DNA of 64,000 bases, taken from contig NZ_BDBF01000045.1 in NCBI RefSeq assembly GCF_001612845.1, forward strand, positions 1 to 64,000, written 5' to 3'. A program made the translations under genes and the position numbers. Shown here piece after piece: positions 25,182-34,537 of this stretch (the stretch's first letter is position 1; each line of letters starts with the position of its first letter). Source of the DNA: Nocardia elegans NBRC 108235 (GTDB lineage Bacteria > Actinomycetota > Actinomycetes > Mycobacteriales > Mycobacteriaceae). The notes under the pieces were generated by a model. The model was not told the DNA's origin. It saw nothing but the letters and a program-made list of their open reading frames with translations, and ran no database searches.

Positions 25182-26903
25182 ATGCAGCCGCTAGCTCAGC
25201 CACCGCACCGGTTCGATTCAGCGGCGGCGGTGCTGGGGTCGGATCAGCTCCGGCTCGATGCCGCGCCCGTCGATTACGCCTTGGTCGCCGTGTATTTCGT
25301 CTTCGTACTCGGAATCGGACTGATGGCCCGCGCACGGGTCTCCTCGAGTATCGATTTCTTCCTGTCGGGCCGTTCGCTGCCGGCGTGGGTCACCGGCCTG
25401 GCCTTCATCTCCGCGAATCTCGGTGCGGTCGAGATCATGGGCATGTCGGCCAACGGCGCCGAATACGGCATGCCGACCATGCACTACTTCTGGATCGGCG
25501 CGGTGCCGGCCATGCTGTTCCTCGGCGTGGTGATGATGCCGTTCTACTACGGCTCCAAGGTGCGCAGCGTCCCGGAGTTCATGCGGCGCCGCTTCGGCAC
25601 CGGTGCGCATCTGGTGAACGCGCTCAGTTTCGCGGTCGCCCAGGTGCTGATCGCCGGAGTGAACCTCTATCTGCTGGGTTCGATCGTCAACGTGCTGCTG
25701 GGCTGGCCGCTCTGGGTATCGGTGATCGTGGCGGCGCTGATCGTGTTGTCCTACATCACCCTCGGCGGTCTGTCGGCGGCGATCTACAACGAGGTGCTGC
25801 AGTTCTTCGTCATCGTCGCGGCGCTGCTGCCGCTCACCCTGGTCGGCCTGCATCGCATCGGCGGTGTGAGCGGATTGAAGGACAAGGTGACCGCCCGGCC
25901 CGACGGCTCCGAACAGTGGCATTCCTGGCCGGGCCACGAGCTCAGTGGTTTCTCGAACAACATCCTGTCGGTGACGGGCATCGTGCTCGGACTCGGCTTC
26001 GTGCTGTCCTTCGGTTACTGGACAACGAATTTCGTCGAGGTGCAGCGCGCGCTGGCGACGCATTCGATCTCGGCCGCGCGGCGCACCCCGATCATCGGCG
26101 CCTATCCGAAGATGTTCATCCCGTTCATCGTCGTCATCCCCGGTATGGTCGCCGCGCTGCTGATCCCGCAGATCGCCGAGTTGAAGAACACCGGCCACGG
26201 TGACGCGACCTACAACCAGTCGCTGCTCTATCTGATGAAAGAGGTACTGCCGAACGGACTTCTGGGCGTCGGCCTGGCGGGACTGCTGGCGGCGTTCATG
26301 GCCGGGATGGCGGCCAACATCTCGGCGTTCAACACCGTCTTCAGCTACGACCTGTGGCAGCAGTACGTGATCAAGGACAAGCCCGACGGTTACTACCTCA
26401 CCGTCGGCCGCCTCGCCACCGTCGGCGCCACGGCCATCGCGATCGGCACCGCGTTCATCGCGGGCAGCTTCTCGAACATGATGGACTATCTGCAGACGCT
26501 GTTCTCGTTCTTCAACGCGCCGCTGTTCGCGACCTTCATCCTCGGCATGTTCTGGAAGCGGATGACCCCGACCGCCGGCTGGGTGGGTCTGGTGTTCGGA
26601 ACGCTCAGCGCGATGGTCGTTTTCATCCTGAACAAGGCCGAGGTGTTCCATCTGTCGGGGCAGGGCTCGAGTTTCGTCGCCGCCGGCGTGGCCTTCGTGG
26701 TCGATATGGTGCTCAGTATCGCGGTGAGTATGTGGACCGCGCCCAAACCCGACGCCGAACTGGTCGGGCTGGTGTATTCGGAGACGCCGAAGGCCCAGCT
26801 CAGCGATCCCGATGCCGCGACGCTGCCGTGGTACCAGCGACCGGTGCTGCTCGCCGGGATCGCGCTGGTCATCGTGATCGCGCTGAACATCTTCGTGGGA
26901 TGA
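25182..26903 (+). CDS. Sodium:solute symporter (SSS family)
   Basis: This 573-residue membrane protein has about 13-14 helices. Family features are VYFVFVLGIGLMARARVSSSIDFFLSGRSLPAWVTGLAFISANLGAVEIMG near the N-terminus, the YITLGGLSAAIYNEVLQFF loop, and GLLAAFMAGMAANISAFNTVFSYDLW in the sodium-binding region. These resemble SGLT-like carriers for sugars or small organic solutes; the solute cannot be told. AGGAGATCCGT before ATG 25182 supports the start. A small two-helix membrane protein follows 12 nt later and is probably its partner. The gene diverges from pdaD. Confidence 0.85.
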   Translation: MQPLAQPPHRFDSAAAVLGSDQLRLDAAPVDYALVAVYFVFVLGIGLMARARVSSSIDFFLSGRSLPAWVTGLAFISANLGAVEIMGMSANGAEYGMPTMHYFWIGAVPAMLFLGVVMMPFYYGSKVRSVPEFMRRRFGTGAHLVNALSFAVAQVLIAGVNLYLLGSIVNVLLGWPLWVSVIVAALIVLSYITLGGLSAAIYNEVLQFFVIVAALLPLTLVGLHRIGGVSGLKDKVTARPDGSEQWHSWPGHELSGFSNNILSVTGIVLGLGFVLSFGYWTTNFVEVQRALATHSISAARRTPIIGAYPKMFIPFIVVIPGMVAALLIPQIAELKNTGHGDATYNQSLLYLMKEVLPNGLLGVGLAGLLAAFMAGMAANISAFNTVFSYDLWQQYVIKDKPDGYYLTVGRLATVGATAIAIGTAFIAGSFSNMMDYLQTLFSFFNAPLFATFILGMFWKRMTPTAGWVGLVFGTLSAMVVFILNKAEVFHLSGQGSSFVAAGVAFVVDMVLSIAVSMWTAPKPDAELVGLVYSETPKAQLSDPDAATLPWYQRPVLLAGIALVIVIALNIFVG

Positions 26904-26915
26904 GGAAGTGACGCC

Positions 26916-27179
26916 ATGCTTTTCGATATCCGCACCATCGTCGGCTCCCTGCTCGGGTGCTACGGCCTGATCCTCGTCGTCACCGCACTCGTCCACGACA
27001 CCGCGGCCGATCGGGTGCGCACCGGCGGTTGGAACATCAACCTCTGGGCCGGGATCGGGATGCTCGTCGCGGCGGCGGCGTTCCTGCTGTGGGTGGTACT
27101 ACGCCCGGTCCGTCAGCTTACCGAAGCCGAACCGGAGCAGTCCGACACCGAGCCGCCCGGCGGGCCGTCGAAACCTTAG
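26916..27179 (+). CDS. Small two-helix membrane protein, partner of the SSS symporter
   Basis: The 87-residue protein has two hydrophobic segments: IVGSLLGCYGLILVVTALVH (about 8-27) and NLWAGIGMLVAAAAFLLWVVL (about 42-62). The acidic/proline tail is presumably cytoplasmic. GAGGAAG precedes the ATG. Small proteins of this shape commonly sit directly after SSS symporter genes in actinobacteria. It is convergent with lhgO, with 10 nt between them. Confidence 0.75.
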   Translation: MLFDIRTIVGSLLGCYGLILVVTALVHDTAADRVRTGGWNINLWAGIGMLVAAAAFLLWVVLRPVRQLTEAEPEQSDTEPPGGPSKP

Positions 27180-27189
27180 CGGCCCAACG

Positions 27190-28398
27190 CTATTCGTCCT
27201 CGCGCTCGAGCACGTCGGCCACATGCTCAGCGATAGCCATACTCGAGGTGGCCGCGGGGGAGGGCGCGTTGCGGACCGCGGTGATCGGGCCGAGGCGGTG
27301 GATGCGGAAATCGTCGACGAGGTCCCCGCCGGCGTCGACGGCCTGCGCCCGCACACCCGACCCGGCCCGGAACACATCGTGCACGCCGATATCCGGGACA
27401 TACCGTTGCGCCGCGCGCATATACGCTCGCGCCGACAGTGAGCCGTGCACTTCACGCACCCCGGTGCGCCAGTGCCGGCGCGCCATTCGCCAGGTCCCGG
27501 GCCAGGTCGCGAGGTCGCGCAGGTCCCGCGCGGAGACCGCAGACCGGCGATATCCCTCGCGGGCGAATGCGAGCACCGCGTTCGGCCCCACCTCGACCTC
27601 GCCGTTCACCCGGCGGGTGAAGTGCACGCCGAGAAAGGGATACCGCGGATCGGGCACCGGATAGATCAGTCCGCGCACCAGCTCCTTCTTCTCCGGCCGG
27701 ACCAGCATGTATTCGCCCCGGAACGGAACGATTCTGGGCCCCGGCCGGTCTCCGGCCAGTCCGGCCACGGTGTCGCTGTGCAGGCCCGCGCACACGATGA
27801 GCCGATCGACCACGATCGCCGCGGCGTCCGAGCCGATGCGGATGCCGTTCGAGGCGCGCGTGACGGCGGTGACCGGGAACGACAACCGGATCTCGCCGCC
27901 GGCGGCGGTGATCTCGTCGGCGAAGGCGGCGGCGACGCGGGGGTAGTCGGTGATGGCGGTGTGCGGCGAATGCAGCGCGGCCAGACCCGTCGCATGCGGT
28001 TCGATCTCCGGGATCTCGCCGGCATCGATGCGCCGCAGTCCCGGCACGGCGTTGCTGCCCGCTCGTTCGGCCAGCGCGTCCATCCGCACCACGTCGTCCG
28101 GGGTGACGGCGACGACCAGCTTGCCGACCTCGTCGTAGGGAAGTTGCTTCTCGGCGCAGTAGTCGCGCAGCAGCTGCCGCCCGCGGGCACAGAGGGTGGC
28201 CTTCAGCGAGCCCGGTTCGTAATAGATTCCGGCATGGACGACTCCGGAGTTGTGCCCGGTCTGATGGACCGCGACCCGGTCCTCCTTGTCCACGACGACG
28301 ACCCGGGTGCCGGGCCGGCGGTGGACGAGTTCCCGGCCGATCGCCATTCCGATGATGCCGGCGCCGATGATGCCGACGGTCTGCTCCGGCACGCTCAC
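27190..28398 (-). CDS. lhgO: L-2-hydroxyglutarate oxidase
   Basis: The 402-residue FAD-dependent oxidoreductase of the DAO family oxidises L-2-hydroxyglutarate to 2-oxoglutarate. Evidence is the N-terminal FAD fingerprint TVGIIGAGIIGMAIGREL, the LhgO motif HQTGHNSGVVHAGIYYEPGSLKA, substrate-side FRGEYMLVRPEKKELVRGLIYPVPDPRYPFLGVHFTRR, and C-terminal FRAGSGVRAQAV. The 5' end has a run of possible GTG codons (28410, 28404, 28398, 28392); 28398 is a compromise using GTGGGA upstream. Its product feeds the same 2-oxoglutarate/glutamate node as gdh and pknG at the left of the window. Confidence 0.9.
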   Translation of the reverse strand: MSVPEQTVGIIGAGIIGMAIGRELVHRRPGTRVVVVDKEDRVAVHQTGHNSGVVHAGIYYEPGSLKATLCARGRQLLRDYCAEKQLPYDEVGKLVVAVTPDDVVRMDALAERAGSNAVPGLRRIDAGEIPEIEPHATGLAALHSPHTAITDYPRVAAAFADEITAAGGEIRLSFPVTAVTRASNGIRIGSDAAAIVVDRLIVCAGLHSDTVAGLAGDRPGPRIVPFRGEYMLVRPEKKELVRGLIYPVPDPRYPFLGVHFTRRVNGEVEVGPNAVLAFAREGYRRSAVSARDLRDLATWPGTWRMARRHWRTGVREVHGSLSARAYMRAAQRYVPDIGVHDVFRAGSGVRAQAVDAGGDLVDDFRIHRLGPITAVRNAPSPAATSSMAIAEHVADVLEREDE

Positions 28399-28500
28399 TC
28401 CCACTCTCACCCGAGATCGGCCATTGCGCTCGTGGTCAATGTACGGGCGGTCTCCGGCGATCGCGTTTCCGGGGCCGATCGGGCGCCGCGGCGGTGTCGC

Positions 28501-29163
28501 CTACCGCCGAGAACGGGTTCGCGTGAACATCGTGGCCGCCGCGAGGACACCCAGTGCGCCGAGCACGATGCCGATACTGCCCAGCCATCGTGCCGTGGTG
28601 TCGGTTTCGTGTTCCTCGGCCGCGCCGGCGGCGTGGACGTCGCCGTGGTTGTGCGCCCCGCCCGCGTGTGCCGGCGCCAATGCCAGTGTCGGAGCGGGGA
28701 ATTCGGGCTCGGTGTCCCCGGAGGAGGGTTGGTCCCATCCCACGACCCGGCCGTCGGCGTAGGTCTGGGTGGCGGGCAGGGTGACGGTGTCGGCATCCGG
28801 CAGTCCGTCGGCCAGTATGGAGAACTGTTCGAACTGCCCGGCCCCGATGCCGCTGCCGGTATCCGCCATCCAGGTGACGGCGACGACCCTGTGGTTGTCG
28901 TTGCGGGTGACCTTGGTCTTCCAGCCCGGCACGGGTTCGGTTTCGGCTTCGGTCAAGGCCGGAAGCTGCACGCTCAATTGGGTGGTGGCGCTACCGGTGG
29001 CCGATTCGTTGGGTACCCGGAAGGTCAGCACCGCCGAACCGCCGCGCGCCGCGTCCGGACCGGAGACGGTGACGTGGGCGAGAGCCGGGGCGGCGGCGAG
29101 GATTGTGGCCCCCGCGGCGGCGACACCGGCGCGTGCGGTGCGGTGGAACCAGGGATCGTTCAT
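28501..29163 (-). CDS. YcnI-family (DUF1775) secreted, membrane-anchored copper-binding-type protein
   Basis: The 220-residue protein has a signal peptide ending ATILAAAPALAH, so the mature N-terminus is His followed by VTVSGPDAARGGSAVL. This is the hallmark of YcnI proteins, in which the N-terminal His helps chelate copper. The DUF1775 beta-sandwich spans about 30-160 (FRVPNESATGSATTQLSVQLP, then YADGRVVGWDQP). A His-rich spacer (GGAHNHGDVHAAGAAEEHE) and a C-terminal transmembrane anchor follow. AAGGAG about 10 nt before ATG 29163 sets the start. It is the last gene of the leftward envelope group. Confidence 0.85.
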   Translation of the reverse strand: MNDPWFHRTARAGVAAAGATILAAAPALAHVTVSGPDAARGGSAVLTFRVPNESATGSATTQLSVQLPALTEAETEPVPGWKTKVTRNDNHRVVAVTWMADTGSGIGAGQFEQFSILADGLPDADTVTLPATQTYADGRVVGWDQPSSGDTEPEFPAPTLALAPAHAGGAHNHGDVHAAGAAEEHETDTTARWLGSIGIVLGALGVLAAATMFTRTRSRR

Positions 29164-29360
29164 AACGCGGTCACTCCTTCGCGAAGGGAAAACGGAGACA
29201 ACCTGTGCTGATCGTGTGCACGATATCCCGGAAGGGCTGCGCCGGCGCCGATCGCGGCGGATTGCGCTGAGCGCCTTCGCTTTTCCGCCGGCGGCCCCGC
29301 GCCCCGATACCCGGCAGATCACCTGATATCGGGGTTCGGGTGCCGCGTGGTCTCGCTATC

Positions 29361-30059
29361 TCACTTCGCGGGGAACGGGGAGTTCACCGTGGTGAAGTAC
29401 TGGGCCGCGGCCAGAACCGCGACCGGGGCGGTGACCAGCAGCTGACCCGCGAGAGTGCCGAGCGCGCCGATGGCCACGATGCCGCCGAGGCAGCCCACCA
29501 CCGCGGCCGGAACGAACGGGCCGAACATGCCGACGATGGTGGCCGCCGCGATGGTCGCGCCCGCGATTCCGCCCAGGACGCAGCCGATGCCGGCGCCACC
29601 GATGCCGCCCACCAGGGTGCCGATCGAGGCGCCGGCGCTGAGGGTGCTGGTCATCCGGCTCCACGCGGCCTGCTCCCGGTCGTACGGGGTCTTCCACGGC
29701 GCGCTGTCCTCGAATGGCATCGCGACCGGCTGGTAGGCCGCGTGCGCGAGGTCGAACTTCGGCGTGAGGGTCGCGGTGCGGTCGTGGATCCGCGCCTCGA
29801 TCGGGAAGACGAAATCGTCGACCCGGAACGAGAGCTGCGTTCCGGCCAGGACGGTGCCGTCGGCCGCCTTGACGGTGAATACGCCGTCGTCGGCCGACAG
29901 CGATCCGGCATCGGTGGAGATGACGGTGCCGGTCGGCGTGGTGGTGGCCTGGAAGCCCACCGCGCCGGCGTCGGTGGGGGCGGCGCCGGCGGTGGCCGTG
30001 CTCAGGCCCAGGGCGGCGGCGACGAGGGCGGCGGTGGCGGCGATGTTCTTGATTCCCAT
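29361..30059 (-). CDS. Secreted protein with C-terminal glycine-zipper region
   Basis: The 232-residue protein has a signal peptide (NIAATAALVAAALGLSTATAGAA, cleavage near 26), a polar beta-rich middle (about 30-115), and a long Gly/Ala hydrophobic tail (about 145-220: GTLVGGIGGAGIGCVLGGIAG, then VVGCLGGIVAIGALGTLAGQLL). Glycine-zipper tails can insert in membranes or oligomerise. I do not recognise a family domain. AAAGGA precedes ATG 30059. The 283-nt gap upstream (30060-30342) holds no other gene and presumably its promoter. Confidence 0.65.
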   Translation of the reverse strand: MGIKNIAATAALVAAALGLSTATAGAAPTDAGAVGFQATTTPTGTVISTDAGSLSADDGVFTVKAADGTVLAGTQLSFRVDDFVFPIEARIHDRTATLTPKFDLAHAAYQPVAMPFEDSAPWKTPYDREQAAWSRMTSTLSAGASIGTLVGGIGGAGIGCVLGGIAGATIAAATIVGMFGPFVPAAVVGCLGGIVAIGALGTLAGQLLVTAPVAVLAAAQYFTTVNSPFPAK

Positions 30060-30342
30060 GGTGATGAATCCTTTTGCGGTATCAGGTAAACGAAAGTTGC
30101 TGGAGATGTGCCGACTGCGTCGAATGTGGGCATGATGCAGCCCCGGACGACCGCGGGCGGTACGTCCTGCGGATCTACGGCGCAATCGGTGATGCCGGCC
30201 GATCGCTGTCGGCGGCTGTTACGACCCGGCCGAGCGCGGTCCATCGCACGGGCGACGCGGTGGTGTTCGCGTGCGCGGGAATGATGGTGCGGCGCAACCG
30301 AATTACCTCGGCCGGTGTCGTAACCGAGTACGATTCAGGACC

Positions 30343-31848
30343 TCAGACGACTGCTCCCCGGCGTCGTCCCGCGATCAGGCCGAGGACGACATCGACGATC
30401 AGGAACGCGAGCAGGCTCACGCCCAGCACCGGTGCGAACCAGCCGATCCCCACGGTGACCGCGATCAGCGGCACGCTGATCCACCGCGGCGCCCGCCGCA
30501 GCACTCCGCGTGCCGGTGCCCGCCCGACGGTGAACGGGCCGTCCGCGCGGGTCGGCCGTCGTCGCCACCACATCAGATAGCCGCGTCCGATCACGGTGAT
30601 CAGCGCGATCATCGTGGCCAGCAGCAGCAGTTGATTGGCGAGGCCGAACAGCATGCCCATATGCAGCGCGATGCCCCAGTTGGCGAGTTTGGCCATCAGC
30701 GGCCAGTCCGCGTAGCGCAGGATGTCGGTGACATCGCCGGTCCTACCGTCCACGGCGATCGCGTCCTGGGTGTAGACCCCGGGCAGGCGGCGCTCCTTGA
30801 CGGTGAAGGCGGTGGTGTCCTTCGCCGGGACGGAGATCTCGACCGGACCGTCGATACCGTGTCCGCGGGCCACCGCGAGGACCTTGTCCGCCTGGGCGGC
30901 GCGGTCGGCGGGAACGGGCATCGACATGCCGTGGCCGCCGGTGTGTTCGGCGTGTTCGCCACCGGCCGGCATCGACGGCATCGGTGCACCCGGCAGCGCC
31001 GTGTCGACGACCGGCGTGGTCCAGCTCAATTGCTGCCGCAGCGACGTGATGTGCTGCCCCGCGTGTAACGACCAGGTCAGACCGGTGGCCGAGAGGAACA
31101 GCAGCGGCAGCAGAATCCACATGCCGACCGTGGCATGCGCACCGACGCTGCGCGGGCGACCGGCCTTCGACCGGTCCCGCCACAGCAGCCGCCGCAGCGA
31201 GCCACGGGAGCGGCGCAGCCACATCGCTACACCGGCCAGCGCGATGATCCACATCCACGAGGCGGCCATCTCGCTGTAGAGCCGGCCCACATCGCCGAGA
31301 TGCAGGTTGCGATGCAGCACATCGATCCAGGTGCGCATGGGTAGCGCACCCGTACTGCCGTACACGACGCTGTCGCCCACGGACGTCGCGGTCGCCGGGT
31401 CGACGAAGACCGCGCGGCGCTCGGATTCACCGAGGCTCGGATCGGTGAAGATCACGCGGGTGGTGTCGCCCGCGTGCTGCGCCGGGTCGACCGCGACCAG
31501 CGCGAGTCCCGGTTCGGCGGCCACACCCGCCGCGATCTGCTCCGACAGCGGCCGCGCCGGGCCGGTCGAATCCACATGCAGCAGATCGCGATTCACGATC
31601 GACTCGATGCTGGGGGCGACCGCGTACAGCGCCCCGGTCACCGCCGCGATCAGGATGAACGGCGCGACGAAGACGCCGGCGTAGAAGTGCAGCCGCATGG
31701 CCGGCGCCTGCACCGCCCGTGCGGTGCCGGACCGAGACGGTCGCGACTGATCGGCCGAACCGGGTGGTGACTGCTGCGCCGCCTCGGGCGGCGACTTCTC
31801 CGGCTGCGGCGGCTCGGTGCCGGCAGCCGGAATATCGGTGATGCTCAC
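30343..31848 (-). CDS. PepSY-associated membrane protein with His/Met-rich outer loop
   Basis: The 501-residue protein has the four-helix PepSY_TM layout: helix 1 at LHFYAGVFVAPFILIAAVTGALYAV, a PepSY-like outer domain, helix 2 at WMWIIALAGVAMWL, helix 3 at VGMWILLPLLFLSATGL, and paired helices near the C-terminus (LLLATMIALITVIGRGYLMWW, then a last hydrophobic block). The second outer loop has a metal-like stretch EHAEHTGGHGMSMPV. Such proteins are linked to iron or copper uptake or reduction. GTG 31848 has GGAG 8 nt upstream. Context with YcnI favours copper. Confidence 0.8.
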   Translation of the reverse strand: MSITDIPAAGTEPPQPEKSPPEAAQQSPPGSADQSRPSRSGTARAVQAPAMRLHFYAGVFVAPFILIAAVTGALYAVAPSIESIVNRDLLHVDSTGPARPLSEQIAAGVAAEPGLALVAVDPAQHAGDTTRVIFTDPSLGESERRAVFVDPATATSVGDSVVYGSTGALPMRTWIDVLHRNLHLGDVGRLYSEMAASWMWIIALAGVAMWLRRSRGSLRRLLWRDRSKAGRPRSVGAHATVGMWILLPLLFLSATGLTWSLHAGQHITSLRQQLSWTTPVVDTALPGAPMPSMPAGGEHAEHTGGHGMSMPVPADRAAQADKVLAVARGHGIDGPVEISVPAKDTTAFTVKERRLPGVYTQDAIAVDGRTGDVTDILRYADWPLMAKLANWGIALHMGMLFGLANQLLLLATMIALITVIGRGYLMWWRRRPTRADGPFTVGRAPARGVLRRAPRWISVPLIAVTVGIGWFAPVLGVSLLAFLIVDVVLGLIAGRRRGAVV

Positions 31849-32171
31849 TGGTAGTGCTCCTGTTCGAGGGCACCCACATGGCTGTGCGCGAAAACCGCGT
31901 GGCTCGCATCGCCTCGCGGCTGTGTGCCGCACGGCGCGACCGTATCCGGCATCGGCGCGGTCTCGGGTTCCGCCGCACTGGGACTGTGGCGGTACCCGCT
32001 TCCGAGACAGCCGAATTCGCGCCGGGACGACGCGGTTCGGATTCGCCCGCAGAGTTACGGTGCGGACGATACGCCGCCCGATCCCGCGTTCGAAGCACCC
32101 GAAATGCTGCGCCGGTTACCCGGAACGCACTGTCGGCGAGAAGGATTCGCGAATGTGGGTGATGAGATGTA
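31849..32171. other. Intergenic region without recognisable gene
   Basis: These 323 bp between two leftward membrane-protein genes contain open frames on the opposite strand, but without ribosome binding sites, conserved motifs or plausible composition. I see no strong hairpin. It probably holds the PepSY gene promoter. Confidence 0.5.
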
Positions 32172-32750
32172 TCAGCAGGACGCAGCGAGCGGGGGTCCGC
32201 GGGTGCGGAAGGTCTCGGTGGGGAAGATCCGCAGGATCACCCGGTCGCGGTGAACGCTGCGCGGAAGAATCGGTTCGTCGACGGCCGGGAGGCTGACCGG
32301 GACGGGCAGCGCCCGCATAACGGCGGTGCCGATCCGGTAGGCGGCCTCGGCGCCGAGAATGACGACGGCGGCGCACACCGCGCCGACCAGGTGAGCGCCC
32401 AGCATGGCGGGCGTCCACAGCGGCATATCGTGCATCTGCGCCATATCGGCCGACATCACCAGATGGCCGATCAGCTGCCCGCCCCACAGGGCCGCGACGA
32501 GTCCGACGGCGGTGGTGCGCAGTGGCGCCAGCCCCGCGACGAGCGCGCCGACCACGGTGGAGGCGGCCACGAGCAGCATCAGGGTGCTGGACTGCACCGG
32601 CATCCCGCCCGCCGCCCATCCGTGCGCGGCGATCGACAGGGCGCCCGACACGGATCCGGCCGACGCGCCCCGCAACCGCGCCACCGCGGCCCGACGCGCA
32701 CGCGTCGACACCTGGGCGCGGGCCGATACGCGGCCGGACGGGGGAAGCAC
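32172..32750 (-). CDS. Membrane protein with Met/His motif, function unknown
   Basis: The 192-residue protein has about four hydrophobic segments (around 35-140). Between two of them lies HLVMSADMAQMHDMPLWTP, a Met/His-rich stretch that could bind copper(I). The C-terminal 45 residues are polar and basic. GTG 32750 has no Shine-Dalgarno, but TATCAT lies 9-14 nt upstream, which fits a leaderless transcript. I do not recognise the family. It is the first gene of the leftward YcnI/PepSY group, though 323 nt separate it from the next gene. Confidence 0.6.
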   Translation of the reverse strand: MLPPSGRVSARAQVSTRARRAAVARLRGASAGSVSGALSIAAHGWAAGGMPVQSSTLMLLVAASTVVGALVAGLAPLRTTAVGLVAALWGGQLIGHLVMSADMAQMHDMPLWTPAMLGAHLVGAVCAAVVILGAEAAYRIGTAVMRALPVPVSLPAVDEPILPRSVHRDRVILRIFPTETFRTRGPPLAASC

Positions 32751-32830
32751 GAGCTGAATGATAGCCGACCGCTTCGAAGCAAATTCACAGATACGTCCGA
32801 CTCTTCCCGCGTGGAAGCTGCGCGGAAACA

Positions 32831-32866
32831 CGATCGGCCCGGGAGTCGAAACTCCCGGGCCGATCG
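32831..32866 (-). terminator. Terminator of the acyl-CoA ligase gene
   Basis: The perfect 15-bp stem cgatcggcccgggag (32831-32845) pairs with 32852-32866 around a tcgaaa loop, 12 nt after the stop of the leftward fadD gene. On the minus strand the hairpin is followed closely by tgttt. Confidence 0.8.
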
Positions 32867-32878
32867 GTGCCGATGAAC

Positions 32879-34537
32879 TCAGTCGCCGGTGACGTCCATT
32901 TCGGTCAGCGGCTTACGCAGCAGCTTGCCGGTGGCGTTGCGAGGCAGCTCGTCGAGGAAGATCACCTCGCGCGGCACCTTGTAACGCGCGAGGTTCGCCT
33001 TGACGTAGTCCTTGATCTCCTGGGCATCTCGCTTGGAGTCGGGACCCGGCACGACGAAGGCGCGCAGGCGCTTTCCGAACTCCTTGTCGTCGACACCGAC
33101 GACCGCCGCCTCCTGCACGTCGGCGCGATCGGCGATGAGGTGCTCGACCTCCTGCGGGAAGACGTTCTCGCCGCCGGAGACGATCATGTCGTCGTCGCGG
33201 CCGTCGATGAACAGCAGCCCGTCCTCGTCGAAGTGCCCGACGTCGCCGCTGGACATCATGCCGTCGATGGTCTCCTTGGTGCGGCCGTCGGTGTAGGCCT
33301 TGAAGGAGTGCGCGTTCTCGATGAAGATCGTGCCGGTGACGTTCGGTTCGGTGATGCGCTTGCGGTTCTCGTCGAACAGCGCCAGCCGGATACCGAGCGG
33401 CGGGCGTCCCGCGGTGCTCGGCGACTTGCGCAGATCCTCCGGGCTCGCGACGGTGATCAGCGCGCATTCGGTGGAGCCGTACACGTTGTAGAGGACGTCA
33501 CCGAAGTAGTCCAGGCTGCGCGTCACGACGTCCGGCGGAATCGCCGAGCCCGCGGCGAAAATCATCCGCAGCGAGGACATGTCGTATTTGGCGAGCGTCT
33601 CGGGCGGCAGGTCCAGCATGCGCTGCAGCATGGTCGGCACCACCACCAGCGACTCCGCCTTGTACTTGTCGATGTTGGCGAGCGTTTTCTCGGGATCGAA
33701 CCGCCGCTGCTGGAAGATCATCCGGTTGCCGAGCGAGAGCCCGAGGGTGAACTGCGAGAGCCCGGTGGCGTGGAAGACCGGCGCCGCGACGACCATGGAA
33801 CCGTTGCGGGGCAACGGAATTCGATCCAGGAACTGTGCGGAGATGAACGGGCTGACCTTGTCGCGCGGCGCGCCCTTCGGGGTGCCTGTCGTGCCGGAGG
33901 TCAGAATCACCATGCCGCCCGGCTTCGCCGGCGCGCTCACCGCATCGGGGGACTGGCCCTCGCGCAGCGAATCGACGGTCGGGATCGAAGGATCGACGTT
34001 GTCGGACTCGTCCACCCAGGTCAGGATGCGGGGGATCTCGTCGGGAATGGCGCTCATCAGGTCGAAGAACTCGCTGTCGTGCAGCACCAGTTTGACCTGC
34101 TCGCGCGTGGCGACATCGGCGAACTGCGGTTTCGCGAAGCCGGTGTTCATCAACACCGCCCGCACACCGAGCTTGCCGGTGGCGGCCAGGCTCAGCACCA
34201 TGCCGCGGTGGTCGCGCGCCAGCAGCGCCACCACATCACCCTCGCGCAGACCGTGTGCCGCCAGGCCGCGAGCCAGCTGGTTGGACTGCTCGTTGACCTC
34301 GGCGAAGGTCAGCTCGCCCCGCTCGTCCAGCAGCGCCGCGGACTTCGGATTGGTCTTCGCGGCGTGCATGATCACGCCCGCGAAGGGTCCGAACTTGGTG
34401 ACGTTGAGCGCCGAGCTGACCGCATGGTCGGGTCGCAGCGGGCTGAACAGCCCGCGTTTGCGCATGACGTTGACCCCCAGAGCCAGATCTCCGGCCTTTC
34501 GGAGGGCAGTGCTTGCTGACGGAAGGACAGCTGACAT
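32879..34537 (-). CDS. Fatty-acyl-CoA/AMP ligase, FadD2-like
   Basis: The 552-residue adenylate-forming enzyme activates a carboxylic acid to its CoA thioester. It has the P-loop-like A3 motif MVILTSGTTGTPKGAPR, core A5 NVYGSTECAL, A7 SGDVGHFDEDGLLFIDGRDDDMIVSGGENV, and the C-terminal catalytic lysine in PRNATGKLLRKPL. Overall it resembles mycobacterial FadD2/FadD12 proteins of the same length; the chain length is unknown. A second, closely related ligase lies 144 nt upstream in the same direction, and the FadE pair follows further upstream. A strong terminator ends the gene. Confidence 0.88.
   Translation of the reverse strand: MSAVLPSASTALRKAGDLALGVNVMRKRGLFSPLRPDHAVSSALNVTKFGPFAGVIMHAAKTNPKSAALLDERGELTFAEVNEQSNQLARGLAAHGLREGDVVALLARDHRGMVLSLAATGKLGVRAVLMNTGFAKPQFADVATREQVKLVLHDSEFFDLMSAIPDEIPRILTWVDESDNVDPSIPTVDSLREGQSPDAVSAPAKPGGMVILTSGTTGTPKGAPRDKVSPFISAQFLDRIPLPRNGSMVVAAPVFHATGLSQFTLGLSLGNRMIFQQRRFDPEKTLANIDKYKAESLVVVPTMLQRMLDLPPETLAKYDMSSLRMIFAAGSAIPPDVVTRSLDYFGDVLYNVYGSTECALITVASPEDLRKSPSTAGRPPLGIRLALFDENRKRITEPNVTGTIFIENAHSFKAYTDGRTKETIDGMMSSGDVGHFDEDGLLFIDGRDDDMIVSGGENVFPQEVEHLIADRADVQEAAVVGVDDKEFGKRLRAFVVPGPDSKRDAQEIKDYVKANLARYKVPREVIFLDELPRNATGKLLRKPLTEMDVTGD

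Noticed and set aside
25218..26996. 592-codon open frame opposite the sodium/solute symporter
   Set aside because: The product is extremely rich in His, Asp, Arg and Gln with no motif, which is the usual mirror of a hydrophobic membrane-protein gene.
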